A stretch of DNA of 64,000 bases from Mycobacterium colombiense (GTDB lineage: Bacteria; Actinomycetota; Actinomycetes; Mycobacteriales; Mycobacteriaceae), in contig NZ_LZKI01000162.1 in the NCBI RefSeq assembly GCF_001672755.1, positions 1-64,000 of the forward strand, given 5' to 3'. How positions within the stretch are numbered: position 1 is the first letter of the stretch; every line of letters starts with the position of its first letter. The notes below the pieces were generated by a model. It made no database searches. It saw only the letters and a program-made list of their open reading frames with translations, and had not been told where the DNA came from. Position numbers and translations under genes: made by a program. Below are positions 45,085 through 53,897 of the stretch, piece after piece.

Positions 45085-45650
45085 GACAGGTATCCGTTCA
45101 GCGAGTAGGCCAACTCGGTGGCCAGCGCGTCGGCGTCGAGCATCGGTTCGACGATCCGCGCCGACTGGATGGTCGATTGGGCGATCAGCAGCACCATGGC
45201 CGCCATCTGGACGGGGTCGCCGAGCCGGACGCTGCCGTGCCGCTGAGCCATCCGCAGCCGGGCGGCGAGGGCGTCGATCAACATGCGCTGGCTGGTCCCC
45301 AGGCGTTCGGTGATGTACGTCGACGCGAGATCCGAGTGCAGCACCGACATCACCAACCGGTCCGCCCGCAGCAGATCGGTCACCGTGACTATCTGTCGCA
45401 CAAGGGATTCCCGATCGTTCCCGAGCAACGGGGCGTCGCGCATCACCTCGGTGATGTGCTGGGTCAGCAGCGCCGCCACGATCGACGGCGTGTCCGGCCA
45501 GCGCCGATACACCGTCGGCCTGCTGACGCCGGCTCGCCGGGCTATCTCGGCGAGGGTGACCCGGTCCACGCCGAAATCCACCACACAGCTGGCGGCCGCC
45601 GCGAGGATGCGCTCGCCGGTATCCAACTTGTCGTTACGGATTGACAACAT
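45081..45650 (-). CDS. TetR-family regulator upstream of glpD1
   Basis: A 189-residue repressor with HTH VTLAEIARRAGVSRPTVYRRW (about residues 31-51). Its gene is coupled to glpD1 by a 4-bp overlap and is divergent from the flavoprotein gene at 45668, with only 17 bp between the two starts. It probably represses both directions from that short promoter region. The ligand is unknown; glycerol-3-phosphate or a lipid is a reasonable guess from the neighbours. Confidence 0.88.
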   Translation of the reverse strand: MLSIRNDKLDTGERILAAAASCVVDFGVDRVTLAEIARRAGVSRPTVYRRWPDTPSIVAALLTQHITEVMRDAPLLGNDRESLVRQIVTVTDLLRADRLVMSVLHSDLASTYITERLGTSQRMLIDALAARLRMAQRHGSVRLGDPVQMAAMVLLIAQSTIQSARIVEPMLDADALATELAYSLNGYLS

Positions 45651-45667
45651 ATGTAATACTGTAACGC

Positions 45668-47278
45668 ATGACCGATTCCCAGGGGCTGTTGCCGCCGATG
45701 AAATGGAACGCGTGGGGAGACCCCGCCGCGGCCAAGCCGCTCTCGGAGGGGATCCGGTCCTTGCTGCAGCAGGCCGTGGGCGTCGAGGGGTCCCGCACGG
45801 TCGAACTGCGATCCGACCAGGTGCAATTGCGCCCGTCGGCGTTGTCGCAGTCCGATCGGGATGCGCTGGCCGCCATCGTCGGCGCCGAATACTGCCGCAC
45901 GGCGGATTCCGATCGTTTGCTGCACGCGGGCGGCAAATCCACCATCGACCTGCTGCGTCGCAACGACCGAGGGGTCCAGGACGCGCCCGACGCCGTGCTG
46001 CTTCCCGGCGATGACGACGCCGTTGCCGCGATCCTGCGCCACTGCTCGCAGCATCGCATCGCCGTCGTACCCTTCGGCGGGGGCACCAGCGTGGTCGGTG
46101 GGCTCGACCCCGATCGCGCGGAGTTCGCCGCCGTCGTGTCGCTTGACCTGCGCCGCTTCGACCAACTGATCTCGCTGGACGACGTCTCCGGGCAGGCCGT
46201 CTTCGGGGCCGGGGTCACCGGACCGGAGGCCGAACGCCTCCTTGGCGCACAAGGCTTTTCGCTCGGCCATTTCCCGCAGAGTTTTGAGTACGCCACCATC
46301 GGCGGCTTCGCCGCCACCCGCTCGTCCGGTCAGGACTCGGCGGGCTACGGCCGGTTCAACGACATGGTGCGCGGCCTGCGCGTGGTCACCCCGGTGGGCA
46401 TCCTGGATCTGGGCCGCGCACCGGAATCCGCCGCGGGCCCCGACCTGCGCCAGCTGTTGATCGGCTCGGAGGGCACCCTGGGCGTCATCACCCAGGTGCG
46501 GCTGCGCGTGCACCGCGCGCCGGAAGCCGTCCGCTACGAGGCGTGGTCGTTCCCCGACTTCGCGACCGGGGCCGCGGCCCTGCGCGCCGTCACCCAAAAT
46601 GCCACCGGCCCCACCGTCATTCGGCTCTCCGACGAGGCCGAGACCGGAGTCAACCTGGCCACCACCGAGGCGATCGGCGAATCCCAGATCACCGGCGGAT
46701 GCCTGGCCATCACCATGTTCGAGGGCACCACCGAACACGTCGAAAGCCGGCACGCCGAAACCAGCGCGCTGCTGGCGGCCCGAGGCGGAACCTCGCTGGG
46801 CGACGGTCCGGCGCGGGCCTGGGAGCGCGGCCGATTCGGCGCACCGTACCTGCGCGATTCGCTGCTCGCGGCGGGCGCGCTGTGCGAAACGCTGGAGACC
46901 GCGACCGACTGGGCAGGCGTCCCCGCGCTGAAAACCGCTGTCACCCAAGCACTTACCGAGGCGCTCGCCGCAACCGGCACGCCGGCCCTGGTGATGTGTC
47001 ACATCTCCCACGTCTACCCCACCGGCGCCTCGTTGTATTTCACCGTCGTCGCCGGGCAACGGGGCAACCCGATCGAGCAGTGGAAAGCCGCCAAAAAGGC
47101 CGCGTCGGATGCCATCATGGCCACCGGCGGGACCATCACCCACCACCATGCGGTCGGAGCCGACCACCGGCCGTGGATGCGCGACGAGATAGGCGAGCTG
47201 GGAGTGCAGGTGTTACGCGCGGTCAAGGCGACACTGGATCCGGCCGGAATTCTCAATCCCGGCAAGCTGATTCCGTGA
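45668..47278 (+). CDS. FAD-linked oxidase, alkyl-DHAP synthase-like
   Basis: A 536-residue flavoprotein of the vanillyl-alcohol-oxidase/AGPS family. FAD-binding stretches are VVPFGGGTSVVGG and the QSFEYATIGGFAATRSSGQDS region. The C-terminal His cluster THHHAVGADH is the signature of alkyl-dihydroxyacetonephosphate synthases. M. tuberculosis Rv2251 is the counterpart. AGPS replaces the acyl chain of acyl-DHAP with a fatty alcohol to start ether-lipid synthesis; whether mycobacteria do this is not established. TAATAC lies 8 bp before the ATG, which suggests a leaderless transcript. The stop overlaps the diacylglycerol kinase start by 4 bp. Confidence 0.87.
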   Translation: MTDSQGLLPPMKWNAWGDPAAAKPLSEGIRSLLQQAVGVEGSRTVELRSDQVQLRPSALSQSDRDALAAIVGAEYCRTADSDRLLHAGGKSTIDLLRRNDRGVQDAPDAVLLPGDDDAVAAILRHCSQHRIAVVPFGGGTSVVGGLDPDRAEFAAVVSLDLRRFDQLISLDDVSGQAVFGAGVTGPEAERLLGAQGFSLGHFPQSFEYATIGGFAATRSSGQDSAGYGRFNDMVRGLRVVTPVGILDLGRAPESAAGPDLRQLLIGSEGTLGVITQVRLRVHRAPEAVRYEAWSFPDFATGAAALRAVTQNATGPTVIRLSDEAETGVNLATTEAIGESQITGGCLAITMFEGTTEHVESRHAETSALLAARGGTSLGDGPARAWERGRFGAPYLRDSLLAAGALCETLETATDWAGVPALKTAVTQALTEALAATGTPALVMCHISHVYPTGASLYFTVVAGQRGNPIEQWKAAKKAASDAIMATGGTITHHHAVGADHRPWMRDEIGELGVQVLRAVKATLDPAGILNPGKLIP

Positions 47279-48210
47279 CGGCCGAGCTGCGCCGCCGAGA
47301 GATCGGCAAGGTGATCGCGCTGACCAACCCGGTGTCGGGTCACGGCGCCGCGGTCCACGCCGCCCAGCTCGCGATCGCCCGGCTGCACCGCCGCGGCGTG
47401 GAAGTCGTCGAAATCATCGGCGACGACGCGCAAGACGCCCGCCACCTGGTCGGCGCGGCCCTGGACAAGGGCACCGACGCGGTCATGGTGACCGGAGGCG
47501 ACGGCGTCGTCTCCAACGCCCTGCAGGTGTTGGCGGGAACGGACGTTCCGCTGGGCGTGATTCCGGCCGGCACCGGCAACGACCACGCCCGCGAATTCGG
47601 CATCCCCACCAAGGACGCCGAGGCCGCCGCGGACATCGTCGCCGACGGCTGCACGGAATCCATTGACCTGGGCCTGATTCAGGGAAGCAGCGGCGCCAAA
47701 AAGTGGGAGAAATGGTTCGGCACCGTGGCGGCCACCGGCTTCGATTCGCTGGTCACCGATCGCGCCAACCGGATGAGCTGGCCGCACGGCCGGCTGCGCT
47801 ATTACGTTGCGATGCTGGCCGAGCTGTCACAGCTGCGGCTCTTGCCATTTCGCATGGTGCTCGACGGCAGCAGAGAGGTCGACGCGGATATCACGCTTGC
47901 CGCCTTCGGCAACACCCGCAGCTACGGCGGCGGGCTGCAGATCTGTCCCGGCGCCGACCACACCGACGGACTGCTCGACATCACCATGGTGCACGAGGCG
48001 TCGCGGACCAAGCTGGTTCGCCTGTTCCCCACCGTCATGAAGGGCACGCACGTCAACCTCGACGAGGTCAGCACGGCGCGGGCCAAGTCCATCCACGTCG
48101 AGTGCCCCGGCATCAACGTCTACGCCGACGGCGACTTCGCCTGCGCGCTGCCGGCCGATGTCTCGGCGGTTCCGGGCGCTCTGCAGATTCTGCGCCCGGC
48201 CAACCGATAG
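47275..48210 (+). CDS. Diacylglycerol kinase (Rv2252-like)
   Basis: A 311-residue lipid kinase with the DAGK catalytic motif VTGGDGVVSNAL and GTGNDHARE, plus SYGGGLQICPGADHTDG in the C-terminal domain. It phosphorylates diacylglycerol to phosphatidic acid; in M. tuberculosis the homolog is linked to phosphatidylinositol mannoside supply. Translation starts at GTG 47275, inside the stop of the preceding flavoprotein gene (GTGA, 4-bp overlap). An open frame upstream (from 46543) is only a shadow of that gene. Confidence 0.9.
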   Translation: MTAELRRREIGKVIALTNPVSGHGAAVHAAQLAIARLHRRGVEVVEIIGDDAQDARHLVGAALDKGTDAVMVTGGDGVVSNALQVLAGTDVPLGVIPAGTGNDHAREFGIPTKDAEAAADIVADGCTESIDLGLIQGSSGAKKWEKWFGTVAATGFDSLVTDRANRMSWPHGRLRYYVAMLAELSQLRLLPFRMVLDGSREVDADITLAAFGNTRSYGGGLQICPGADHTDGLLDITMVHEASRTKLVRLFPTVMKGTHVNLDEVSTARAKSIHVECPGINVYADGDFACALPADVSAVPGALQILRPANR

Positions 48211-48239
48211 GCCCGGTCTCGAGGGACCATTACGGCATG

Positions 48240-48275
48240 TTCAAACGCGCTAGCGGATGCGCTAGCGCGTTTGAA
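48240..48275. terminator. Perfect 16-bp hairpin after diacylglycerol kinase gene
   Basis: Two 16-nt arms, TTCAAACGCGCTAGCG and its complement, enclose a 4-nt loop (GATG). It lies 29 bp after the dagK stop and 49 bp from the end of the convergent DUF3145 gene, so it may serve as a bidirectional terminator. There is no clear T-run on the plus strand. Confidence 0.65.
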
Positions 48276-48324
48276 AGTCACCCATTGCTTCCAGACCGGC
48301 GGCCCCGGCTGAGCCGCCGACCGA

Positions 48325-48837
48325 CTAACCGACGCCGCGGCTGAGCCAGGTCACCTCGCCGACGTCGCCGCCGTCGCGGTAGGCCTCGAGCGCCTCGTCC
48401 CAGGCCGTGCCGAGCACCGAGTCCAATTCCGCGGCCAGGGTGTCGGCGCCCTGGGCCATCATCGCCCGCAGCCGCATCTCCCCGACCATGATGTCGCCGT
48501 TGGCGCTCATCGCCCCGCTCCACAGGCCGAGCTGCGGGGTGTGGCTGAACCGGTGTCCGTCGACGCCGGGGCTGGGGTCCTCGGTGACCTCGAACCGCAG
48601 CACGGACCAGGACCGCAGCGCGTTGGCCAGTTTGGCGCCGGTGCCCACGGGCCCGACCCAGTTGGTGACCGCGCGCAGCTGTCCGGGCATCGCCGGCTGG
48701 GGCGTCCAGGTCAGATTCGCCTTGGCACCCAGGGACGACGACAACGCCCACTCGACATGCGGGCAAACCGCCGCGGGTGACGCGTGCACGTACACCACGC
48801 CGGTCGTCACGTCGGCGAATTGATTCGACGCTCGCAT
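48325..48837 (-). CDS. DUF3145 conserved actinobacterial protein (Rv2256c-like)
   Basis: A 170-residue cytosolic protein beginning MRASNQFADVTTGVVYVHAS, with AVCPHVEWALSS and HTPQLGLWSGAMSANGDIM as conserved blocks. The family is confined to actinobacteria and has no known function. The ATG at 48837 follows AAGGAG at good spacing; a longer frame to 48876 has no such signal. It is alone on its strand, between the dagK terminator and a spacer of about 150 bp. Confidence 0.88.
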   Translation of the reverse strand: MRASNQFADVTTGVVYVHASPAAVCPHVEWALSSSLGAKANLTWTPQPAMPGQLRAVTNWVGPVGTGAKLANALRSWSVLRFEVTEDPSPGVDGHRFSHTPQLGLWSGAMSANGDIMVGEMRLRAMMAQGADTLAAELDSVLGTAWDEALEAYRDGGDVGEVTWLSRGVG

Positions 48838-48989
48838 TTCCTGCTCCTTCGGTTCCACGAGGGACGTCTTCCCCAACGACCTGCGGACCCGACAAACAGG
48901 GCAGCTTGCTTGAAATCTTCGATTTTTTGTGTGTCGTGCGTGTCTATTGTGCCTTGTGATACCCCTGTTGCGCTAGTGTGCATTTCCCA

Positions 48990-49811
48990 CTAGCTGTAAT
49001 CGGCTATCACGGCGTCCGAAATCGCCGGCCACGGCCGCAGCGCCCACTCCCCGAAATCCCGGTCCGTGAGGACCACCAACGCCAGGTCTTTTTCGGGATC
49101 CGCCCAGATAAAACCGCCCGCCTGACCAAAATGGCCGTACGTTCGCGCGGAATTCTGGGTGCCCGTCCAGTGCGGCGATTTCGTGTCCCGGAGCTCGAAA
49201 CCCAGCCCCCAATCGTTGGGCCGCTGCACCCCGTAACCGGGCAGAACGCCGTCCAGACCGGGAAACTGCACCGTCGTCGCCTCGGCGTGCAAGCCGTGCG
49301 AGACCGTCGCCGGGCGCAGCAGGTCCCCGGCGAACGCCGCCAGATCGGCCACGGTCGACCTCACCCCGAACCCGGCGGCCACCGCACCGCCGTGCAGCTC
49401 GGTCGCCGCCATGCCCAGCGGCTCGCACACCGCCTCGGTCAGGTAGCGCGCAAACTCGATGCCGGTCTCGCGCTCCACGGTCTGGCCCAGCACCGTGAAG
49501 CCCTGGTTGGAGTAGATCCGCCGGGCCCCGGGCGCGGCCAGCACCTGGTCGTTGTGCATCGACAGACCCGAGGTGTGGGCAAGCAGGTGCCGGACGGTTG
49601 CGCCGGGCGGGCCGGCCGGCGTGTCGAGCTCGACCGCGCCTTCCTCGATGGCGACCTGCACGGCCCGGGCCGCCAACGGCTTGGTTACCGAGGCCAGCTC
49701 GAACACCCGCTCGGTGTCGCCGTGACTGGCCAGCACGCCGCCCGGGCCGATTACCGCTGCGGCGGCGGCCCCGACCGGCCAGTCGTTCAGGGCGTCGAGG
49801 ACCGCCATCAC
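48990..49811 (-). CDS. Serine beta-lactamase/penicillin-binding-like hydrolase
   Basis: A 273-residue class C-type hydrolase fold: catalytic SxxK in ELASVTKPL, the YSN motif in RRIYSNQG, and HLLAHTSGLS. It corresponds to Rv2257c. It lacks a signal peptide, so it probably acts inside the cell on esters or peptides rather than as a secreted beta-lactamase. The GTG at 49811 and the ATG at 49808 are alternative starts; both overlap the methyltransferase stop, so the two genes are coupled. Confidence 0.87.
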   Translation of the reverse strand: MMAVLDALNDWPVGAAAAAVIGPGGVLASHGDTERVFELASVTKPLAARAVQVAIEEGAVELDTPAGPPGATVRHLLAHTSGLSMHNDQVLAAPGARRIYSNQGFTVLGQTVERETGIEFARYLTEAVCEPLGMAATELHGGAVAAGFGVRSTVADLAAFAGDLLRPATVSHGLHAEATTVQFPGLDGVLPGYGVQRPNDWGLGFELRDTKSPHWTGTQNSARTYGHFGQAGGFIWADPEKDLALVVLTDRDFGEWALRPWPAISDAVIADYS

Positions 49812-50866
49812 TTCCGGGCGATGTAGTAGTTGTTGATCGGGTCCGACTCGATCTCGGCCACGCTCACGTCGCCGAACCCGGCATCGCCCAGCATCGAGAC
49901 CGCCAGTTGCGTCCCCCAGGCGGTGCCAAGTCCGGCGCCGTCCAGCGCCAGCGACACCGTCATGCAGTGCATCAGCGACGTTGTATACAGGTAGGTGCTC
50001 ATCGGAACACCGACGTTCTCCTCGAGCCGGCTCGACGCCTTGATGTCGGCCATCAGCAGCACACCGCCGGGGCGCAGCGCGGCGTAGATGTTCTCCAGGA
50101 CCCGCGCCGGCTGCGCCTGATCGTGGATGGCGTCGAAGACGGTGATGACGTCGTAGGCGTCCGCCTTATCCAACTCAGCGAGATTGTGGCTTTCGAAGGC
50201 CGCGTTGGACAGGCCCCGCTCGGCCGCCTCCGCGATCCCGGTGGCGATGGCCTGCTCGGAGAAGTCGATGCCGGTGAAGCGGCTGGCCGGAAACGCTTGT
50301 GCCATTACGTTGATGGCATGTCCGCTGCCGCAGCCGAAATCCGCCACGTCGGCGCCGGACCGCAGCCGCTCCACGAGTCCATCCACCAACGGCAGCACCA
50401 CGTCGACCAACGCGGTGTCGTACACGACGCCGCTCTGCTCGGCCATCAATGCGTGGAAGCGGGGAAACTCGCTGTACGGCAGCCCGCCCCCGGCGCGGAA
50501 GCACCCGATGATCTTTTGTTCGACCTCGGCGAGCACCGGAACGAGCAGGGTCACCAGGGCCAAATTGTCCGGTCCGGCCTCGCGCGTCAGCACCTTGGCG
50601 CGCTCCGCGGGCAACGAGTAGGTCGCGGTGTCGGGGTCGTAGTCGACGACGCGTCCGGTGGTCATGCCGGCCAGCCACTCCCGGACGTAGCGCTCGTTGA
50701 GCCCGGCCGCCTCGGCGATCTGCTCGCTGGTGGCCGGTGCCTGCCCGGCCATGGTGTCCAGCAGCCCGGTCTGATGCCCGATGCTGAGCAACAGCGTCAG
50801 GCTGGCGCCGTCGATGGCCGCGGTGATTCGTTCGGTGAATTCTTCGGTGGTTTCCAAAGCCGTCAC
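49808..50866 (-). CDS. SAM-dependent methyltransferase (Rv2258c-like)
   Basis: A 352-residue protein with an N-terminal winged-helix-like domain (LLLSIGHQTGLLDTMAG, EQIAEAAGLNERYVREWL) and a class I methyltransferase domain with SAM motif VADFGCGSGHAINVMAQ. The start at GTG 50866 gives the length I recall for the M. tuberculosis homolog; an upstream open frame would overlap the mscR start. The substrate is unknown. It is divergent from mscR across about 100 bp and coupled to the hydrolase gene downstream. Confidence 0.88.
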   Translation of the reverse strand: MTALETTEEFTERITAAIDGASLTLLLSIGHQTGLLDTMAGQAPATSEQIAEAAGLNERYVREWLAGMTTGRVVDYDPDTATYSLPAERAKVLTREAGPDNLALVTLLVPVLAEVEQKIIGCFRAGGGLPYSEFPRFHALMAEQSGVVYDTALVDVVLPLVDGLVERLRSGADVADFGCGSGHAINVMAQAFPASRFTGIDFSEQAIATGIAEAAERGLSNAAFESHNLAELDKADAYDVITVFDAIHDQAQPARVLENIYAALRPGGVLLMADIKASSRLEENVGVPMSTYLYTTSLMHCMTVSLALDGAGLGTAWGTQLAVSMLGDAGFGDVSVAEIESDPINNYYIARK

Positions 50867-50969
50867 GCCCAGGGACGCTACACCCGCTCGATGGTCGGCC
50901 GGTTGCCAACAGCGGATGGGTGGACAACCCGCCGCGAGATGTATGGCGGCGGTCAGTAGGTTGTAGCCC

Positions 50970-52055
50970 ATGAGTCAGACAGTGCGCGGCGTGATTTCAC
51001 GCAAGAAGGGCGAACCCGTTGAATTGGTGGACATCGTCGTCCCGGATCCCGGGCCCGGGGAGGCTCTGGTCGACGTCATCGCCTGCGGGGTGTGCCACAC
51101 CGACCTGACCTACCGCGAGGGCGGCATCAACGACGAGTATCCCTTCCTGCTCGGCCACGAGGCCGCCGGCCGGGTCGAGGCCGTCGGCCCGGACGTGACC
51201 GCCGTCGCGCCGGGCGACTTCGTCGTCCTGAACTGGCGCGCGGTCTGTGGGCAGTGCCGGGCGTGCAAGCGCGGCCGGCCGCACCTGTGCTTCGACACCT
51301 TCAATGCCACCCAGAAGATGTCGCTGACCGACGGCACCGAGCTCACGCCCGCGCTGGGCATCGGCGCGTTCGCCGACAAGACGCTGGTGGCCGCCGGCCA
51401 GTGCACCAAGGTCAATCCCGAGGCCGACCCCGCGGTCGCGGGCCTGCTGGGCTGCGGGCTTATGGCCGGGCTGGGCGCGGCGATCAACACCGGCGCCGTC
51501 ACCCGCGATGACACCGTCGCGGTCATCGGTTGCGGCGGCGTGGGCGACGCCGCGATCGCCGGTGCGGCGCTGGTGGGCGCCCGGCGGATCATCGCCGTCG
51601 ACACCGACAACGCCAAACTGGACTGGGCCCGCAAGTTCGGCGCCACGCACACCGTCAACGCGCGCGAACTCGACGTCGTCAAGACCATTCAGGACCTCAC
51701 CGACGGCTTCGGCGCCAACGTGGTGATCGACGCCGTGGGCCGGCCGGAAACTTGGAAGCAGGCCTTCTACGCCCGCGACCTCGCCGGAACCGTTGTGCTG
51801 GTTGGTGTTCCGACCCCCGACATGCGCCTGGACATGCCGCTGGTGGACTTCTTCAGCCATGGCGGCTCGTTGAAGTCATCGTGGTACGGCGACTGCCTGC
51901 CCGAACGCGACTTCCCCACCCTGATCGACCTGTATCTGCAGGGCCGTCTGCCGTTGGAGAAGTTTGTGTCCGAGCGAATCGGGCTAGACGCCATCGAGGA
52001 GGCGTTCGAGAAGATGCATGGTGGCAAGGTCCTGCGTTCGGTAGTGGTGCTGTAA
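50970..52055 (+). CDS. mscR: S-nitrosomycothiol reductase / mycothiol-dependent formaldehyde dehydrogenase
   Basis: A 361-residue zinc alcohol dehydrogenase. The catalytic zinc site is ACGVCHTDL and GHEAAG, and the structural zinc lobe CGQCRACKRGRPHLC is complete. The Rossmann motif is GCGGVGDAAI. In mycobacteria this enzyme (Rv2259) reduces S-nitrosomycothiol and oxidises S-hydroxymethyl mycothiol. The stop TAA at 52053-52055 is directly followed by the ATG of the metallo-hydrolase, so the two form a tight operon. Confidence 0.93.
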   Translation: MSQTVRGVISRKKGEPVELVDIVVPDPGPGEALVDVIACGVCHTDLTYREGGINDEYPFLLGHEAAGRVEAVGPDVTAVAPGDFVVLNWRAVCGQCRACKRGRPHLCFDTFNATQKMSLTDGTELTPALGIGAFADKTLVAAGQCTKVNPEADPAVAGLLGCGLMAGLGAAINTGAVTRDDTVAVIGCGGVGDAAIAGAALVGARRIIAVDTDNAKLDWARKFGATHTVNARELDVVKTIQDLTDGFGANVVIDAVGRPETWKQAFYARDLAGTVVLVGVPTPDMRLDMPLVDFFSHGGSLKSSWYGDCLPERDFPTLIDLYLQGRLPLEKFVSERIGLDAIEEAFEKMHGGKVLRSVVVL

Positions 52056-52679
52056 ATGGTGGACATCGATCGGGTCGTTACCCACGGCACCTTTGAACTC
52101 GACGGCGGCAGTTGGGAAGTCGACAACAACATCTGGCTGATCGGCGACAATTCGAACGTCGTGGTGTTCGATGCCGCCCACGACGCCGCACCCATCATCG
52201 AGGCGGTGGGCGGTCGCCACGTGGTGGCGGTGGTGTGCACGCACGGTCACAACGACCACGTCACCGTGGCACCCGAACTCGGCAAGACACTCGACGCGCC
52301 GGTTCTGCTGCACCCCGCCGACGAAGTACTGTGGCGAATGACGCACCCGGACAGCGACTTTCGCACGATCGCCGACGGTGACACGCTCGACGTCGCCGGC
52401 ACCGAGCTGCTGGCGTTGCACACGCCGGGCCACTCCCCTGGATCGGTGTGCTGGTACGCCCCGGACCTGGGCGTCGTGTTCAGCGGCGACACCCTGTTCG
52501 CCGGCGGGCCGGGCGCGACCGGGCGCTCCTATTCGGACTTCCCCACCATCCTGCAGTCGATTTCCGGCCGGCTCGGCACGTTGCCCGGCGACACCGTCGT
52601 GCATACCGGCCACGGCGACAGCACCACCATCGGCGACGAAATCGTCCACTACGAGGAATGGGTGGCCCGCGGCCACTGA
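52056..52679 (+). CDS. Metallo-beta-lactamase-fold hydrolase (glyoxalase II-like)
   Basis: A 207-residue MBL protein with the complete metal motif VCTHGHNDHV, plus HTPGHSPGS, GDTLFAGGPG and HTGHGDST as further ligand positions. It begins directly after the mscR stop and corresponds to Rv2260. With mscR it probably hydrolyses an S-acyl-mycothiol such as S-formylmycothiol, completing formaldehyde detoxification. That role is inferred from the operon and from glyoxalase II similarity. Confidence 0.88.
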   Translation: MVDIDRVVTHGTFELDGGSWEVDNNIWLIGDNSNVVVFDAAHDAAPIIEAVGGRHVVAVVCTHGHNDHVTVAPELGKTLDAPVLLHPADEVLWRMTHPDSDFRTIADGDTLDVAGTELLALHTPGHSPGSVCWYAPDLGVVFSGDTLFAGGPGATGRSYSDFPTILQSISGRLGTLPGDTVVHTGHGDSTTIGDEIVHYEEWVARGH

Positions 52680-52727
52680 TTCCTTGCACGCCGAACTGCC
52701 AACCGGTCCGGCCTCTATCGTTGACCC

Positions 52728-53825
52728 ATGCCGCCTGAACCCCGGATGCCCGAATCGAGCATTGTGGTGCGGCCCGAGCCCGACTACACCGAGGCGTCGC
52801 GGCTGCGGGCCGCCGGGTTGGCGCAGGCGATCGCGGCCTTCGAGCGGGCCGCCGAAGAGGTCACGCTGCCCAAGCCTCCGCAGCCGATCGTCATCGCCGA
52901 CTACGGCGCGGCCAACGGCCACAATTCGCTCAGGCCGCTGTCGGCGGCTATCGCGGTGCTACGTCGCCGCACCCGCCACGATCACGCAATCCTGGTGGCG
53001 CACACCGATGTACCGGGCAACGACTTCGCTACGCTGTTCGAGACGGTGCACGACGACCCGGAAAGCTACCTGCACTCCGACACGGCGACGTTCACCTCGG
53101 CCGTCGGCCGTTCGTTTTATGACCAGATCGTGCCGTCCAAGACGGTCAACCTGGGGTGGACGTCGTGGGCGACGCAGTGGTTGAGCCGAACGCCGTGCGA
53201 GGTGCACGATCACGTGCACGTCTCGCGGAGCCACGACGACGCCGTGCATTCGGCCTATGCCGACCAGGCGGCGCTGGACTGGCATAACTTCGTCGCCTTC
53301 CGCGGCCGGGAGTTGGCCCCCGAGGGCCGACTGGTGGCGCTGACGCTGGCCGCCGACGAAGACGACACCGCGGGCTTCGCCCCGCTGCTCGACACCATCG
53401 TCGATGCGCTGGATGATTTGGCGCGCGAGGGCCTACTGCACCCAGATGAGTTGCGCCGCATGACGATTCCTACCTTCGCCCGTACCGAGAAGGATTTTCG
53501 TGCCCCGTTCGCGCCGAAGGGGCGCTTCGAGGGCCTGATGATCGAGCACCTCGAGATGTTCAACGCCGAGGACCGGTTCTGGGCTCGCTATCAGTTAGAC
53601 CACGACGCAGAGGCATTCGGCGCGCAGTGGGCGGCGTTCGCCCGGTTCGCGCTGTTCCCCTCGCTGCTGGCCGCACTCGACGGTGGGGTCCACGACGAGC
53701 GGGCGACGCGATTCGTCGAGCACCTGGAGGGCGCGGTGGCCTCGCGCCTTGCCGGCGCGCCCGAGCCGATGCGAATCCCGCAGGCCGTGGTCGTGCTGAT
53801 CAAGCGCGACACCTCGCACCGATGA
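52728..53825 (+). CDS. SABATH-type carboxyl methyltransferase
   Basis: A 365-residue SAM-dependent methyltransferase of the plant salicylate/jasmonate methyltransferase fold. It carries the SAM motif IADYGAANGHNS, then LGWTSWATQWLSR, which matches the S-SY-LMWLS region of SABATH enzymes, and FEGLMIEHLEMF later. These enzymes methylate small carboxylic acids. It follows the mscR operon by 48 bp on the same strand. The substrate is not evident from context. Confidence 0.78.
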   Translation: MPPEPRMPESSIVVRPEPDYTEASRLRAAGLAQAIAAFERAAEEVTLPKPPQPIVIADYGAANGHNSLRPLSAAIAVLRRRTRHDHAILVAHTDVPGNDFATLFETVHDDPESYLHSDTATFTSAVGRSFYDQIVPSKTVNLGWTSWATQWLSRTPCEVHDHVHVSRSHDDAVHSAYADQAALDWHNFVAFRGRELAPEGRLVALTLAADEDDTAGFAPLLDTIVDALDDLAREGLLHPDELRRMTIPTFARTEKDFRAPFAPKGRFEGLMIEHLEMFNAEDRFWARYQLDHDAEAFGAQWAAFARFALFPSLLAALDGGVHDERATRFVEHLEGAVASRLAGAPEPMRIPQAVVVLIKRDTSHR

Positions 53826-53897
53826 GAGTTTTGGCACAACGGCGCAGCGGGTAAGCCCCTACCAATCGTCAACCTGCGACCGCAAGGGGGTAGACGC

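Noticed and set aside
45542..47167. 541-residue minus-strand frame opposite the flavoprotein gene
   Set aside because: Shadow of the AGPS-like coding sequence, which has clear FAD motifs and a His cluster.
46543..48210. 555-residue reading of the diacylglycerol kinase frame
   Set aside because: The upstream 240 residues are an out-of-frame reading of the flavoprotein gene; GTG 47275 with a 4-bp overlap is the natural start.
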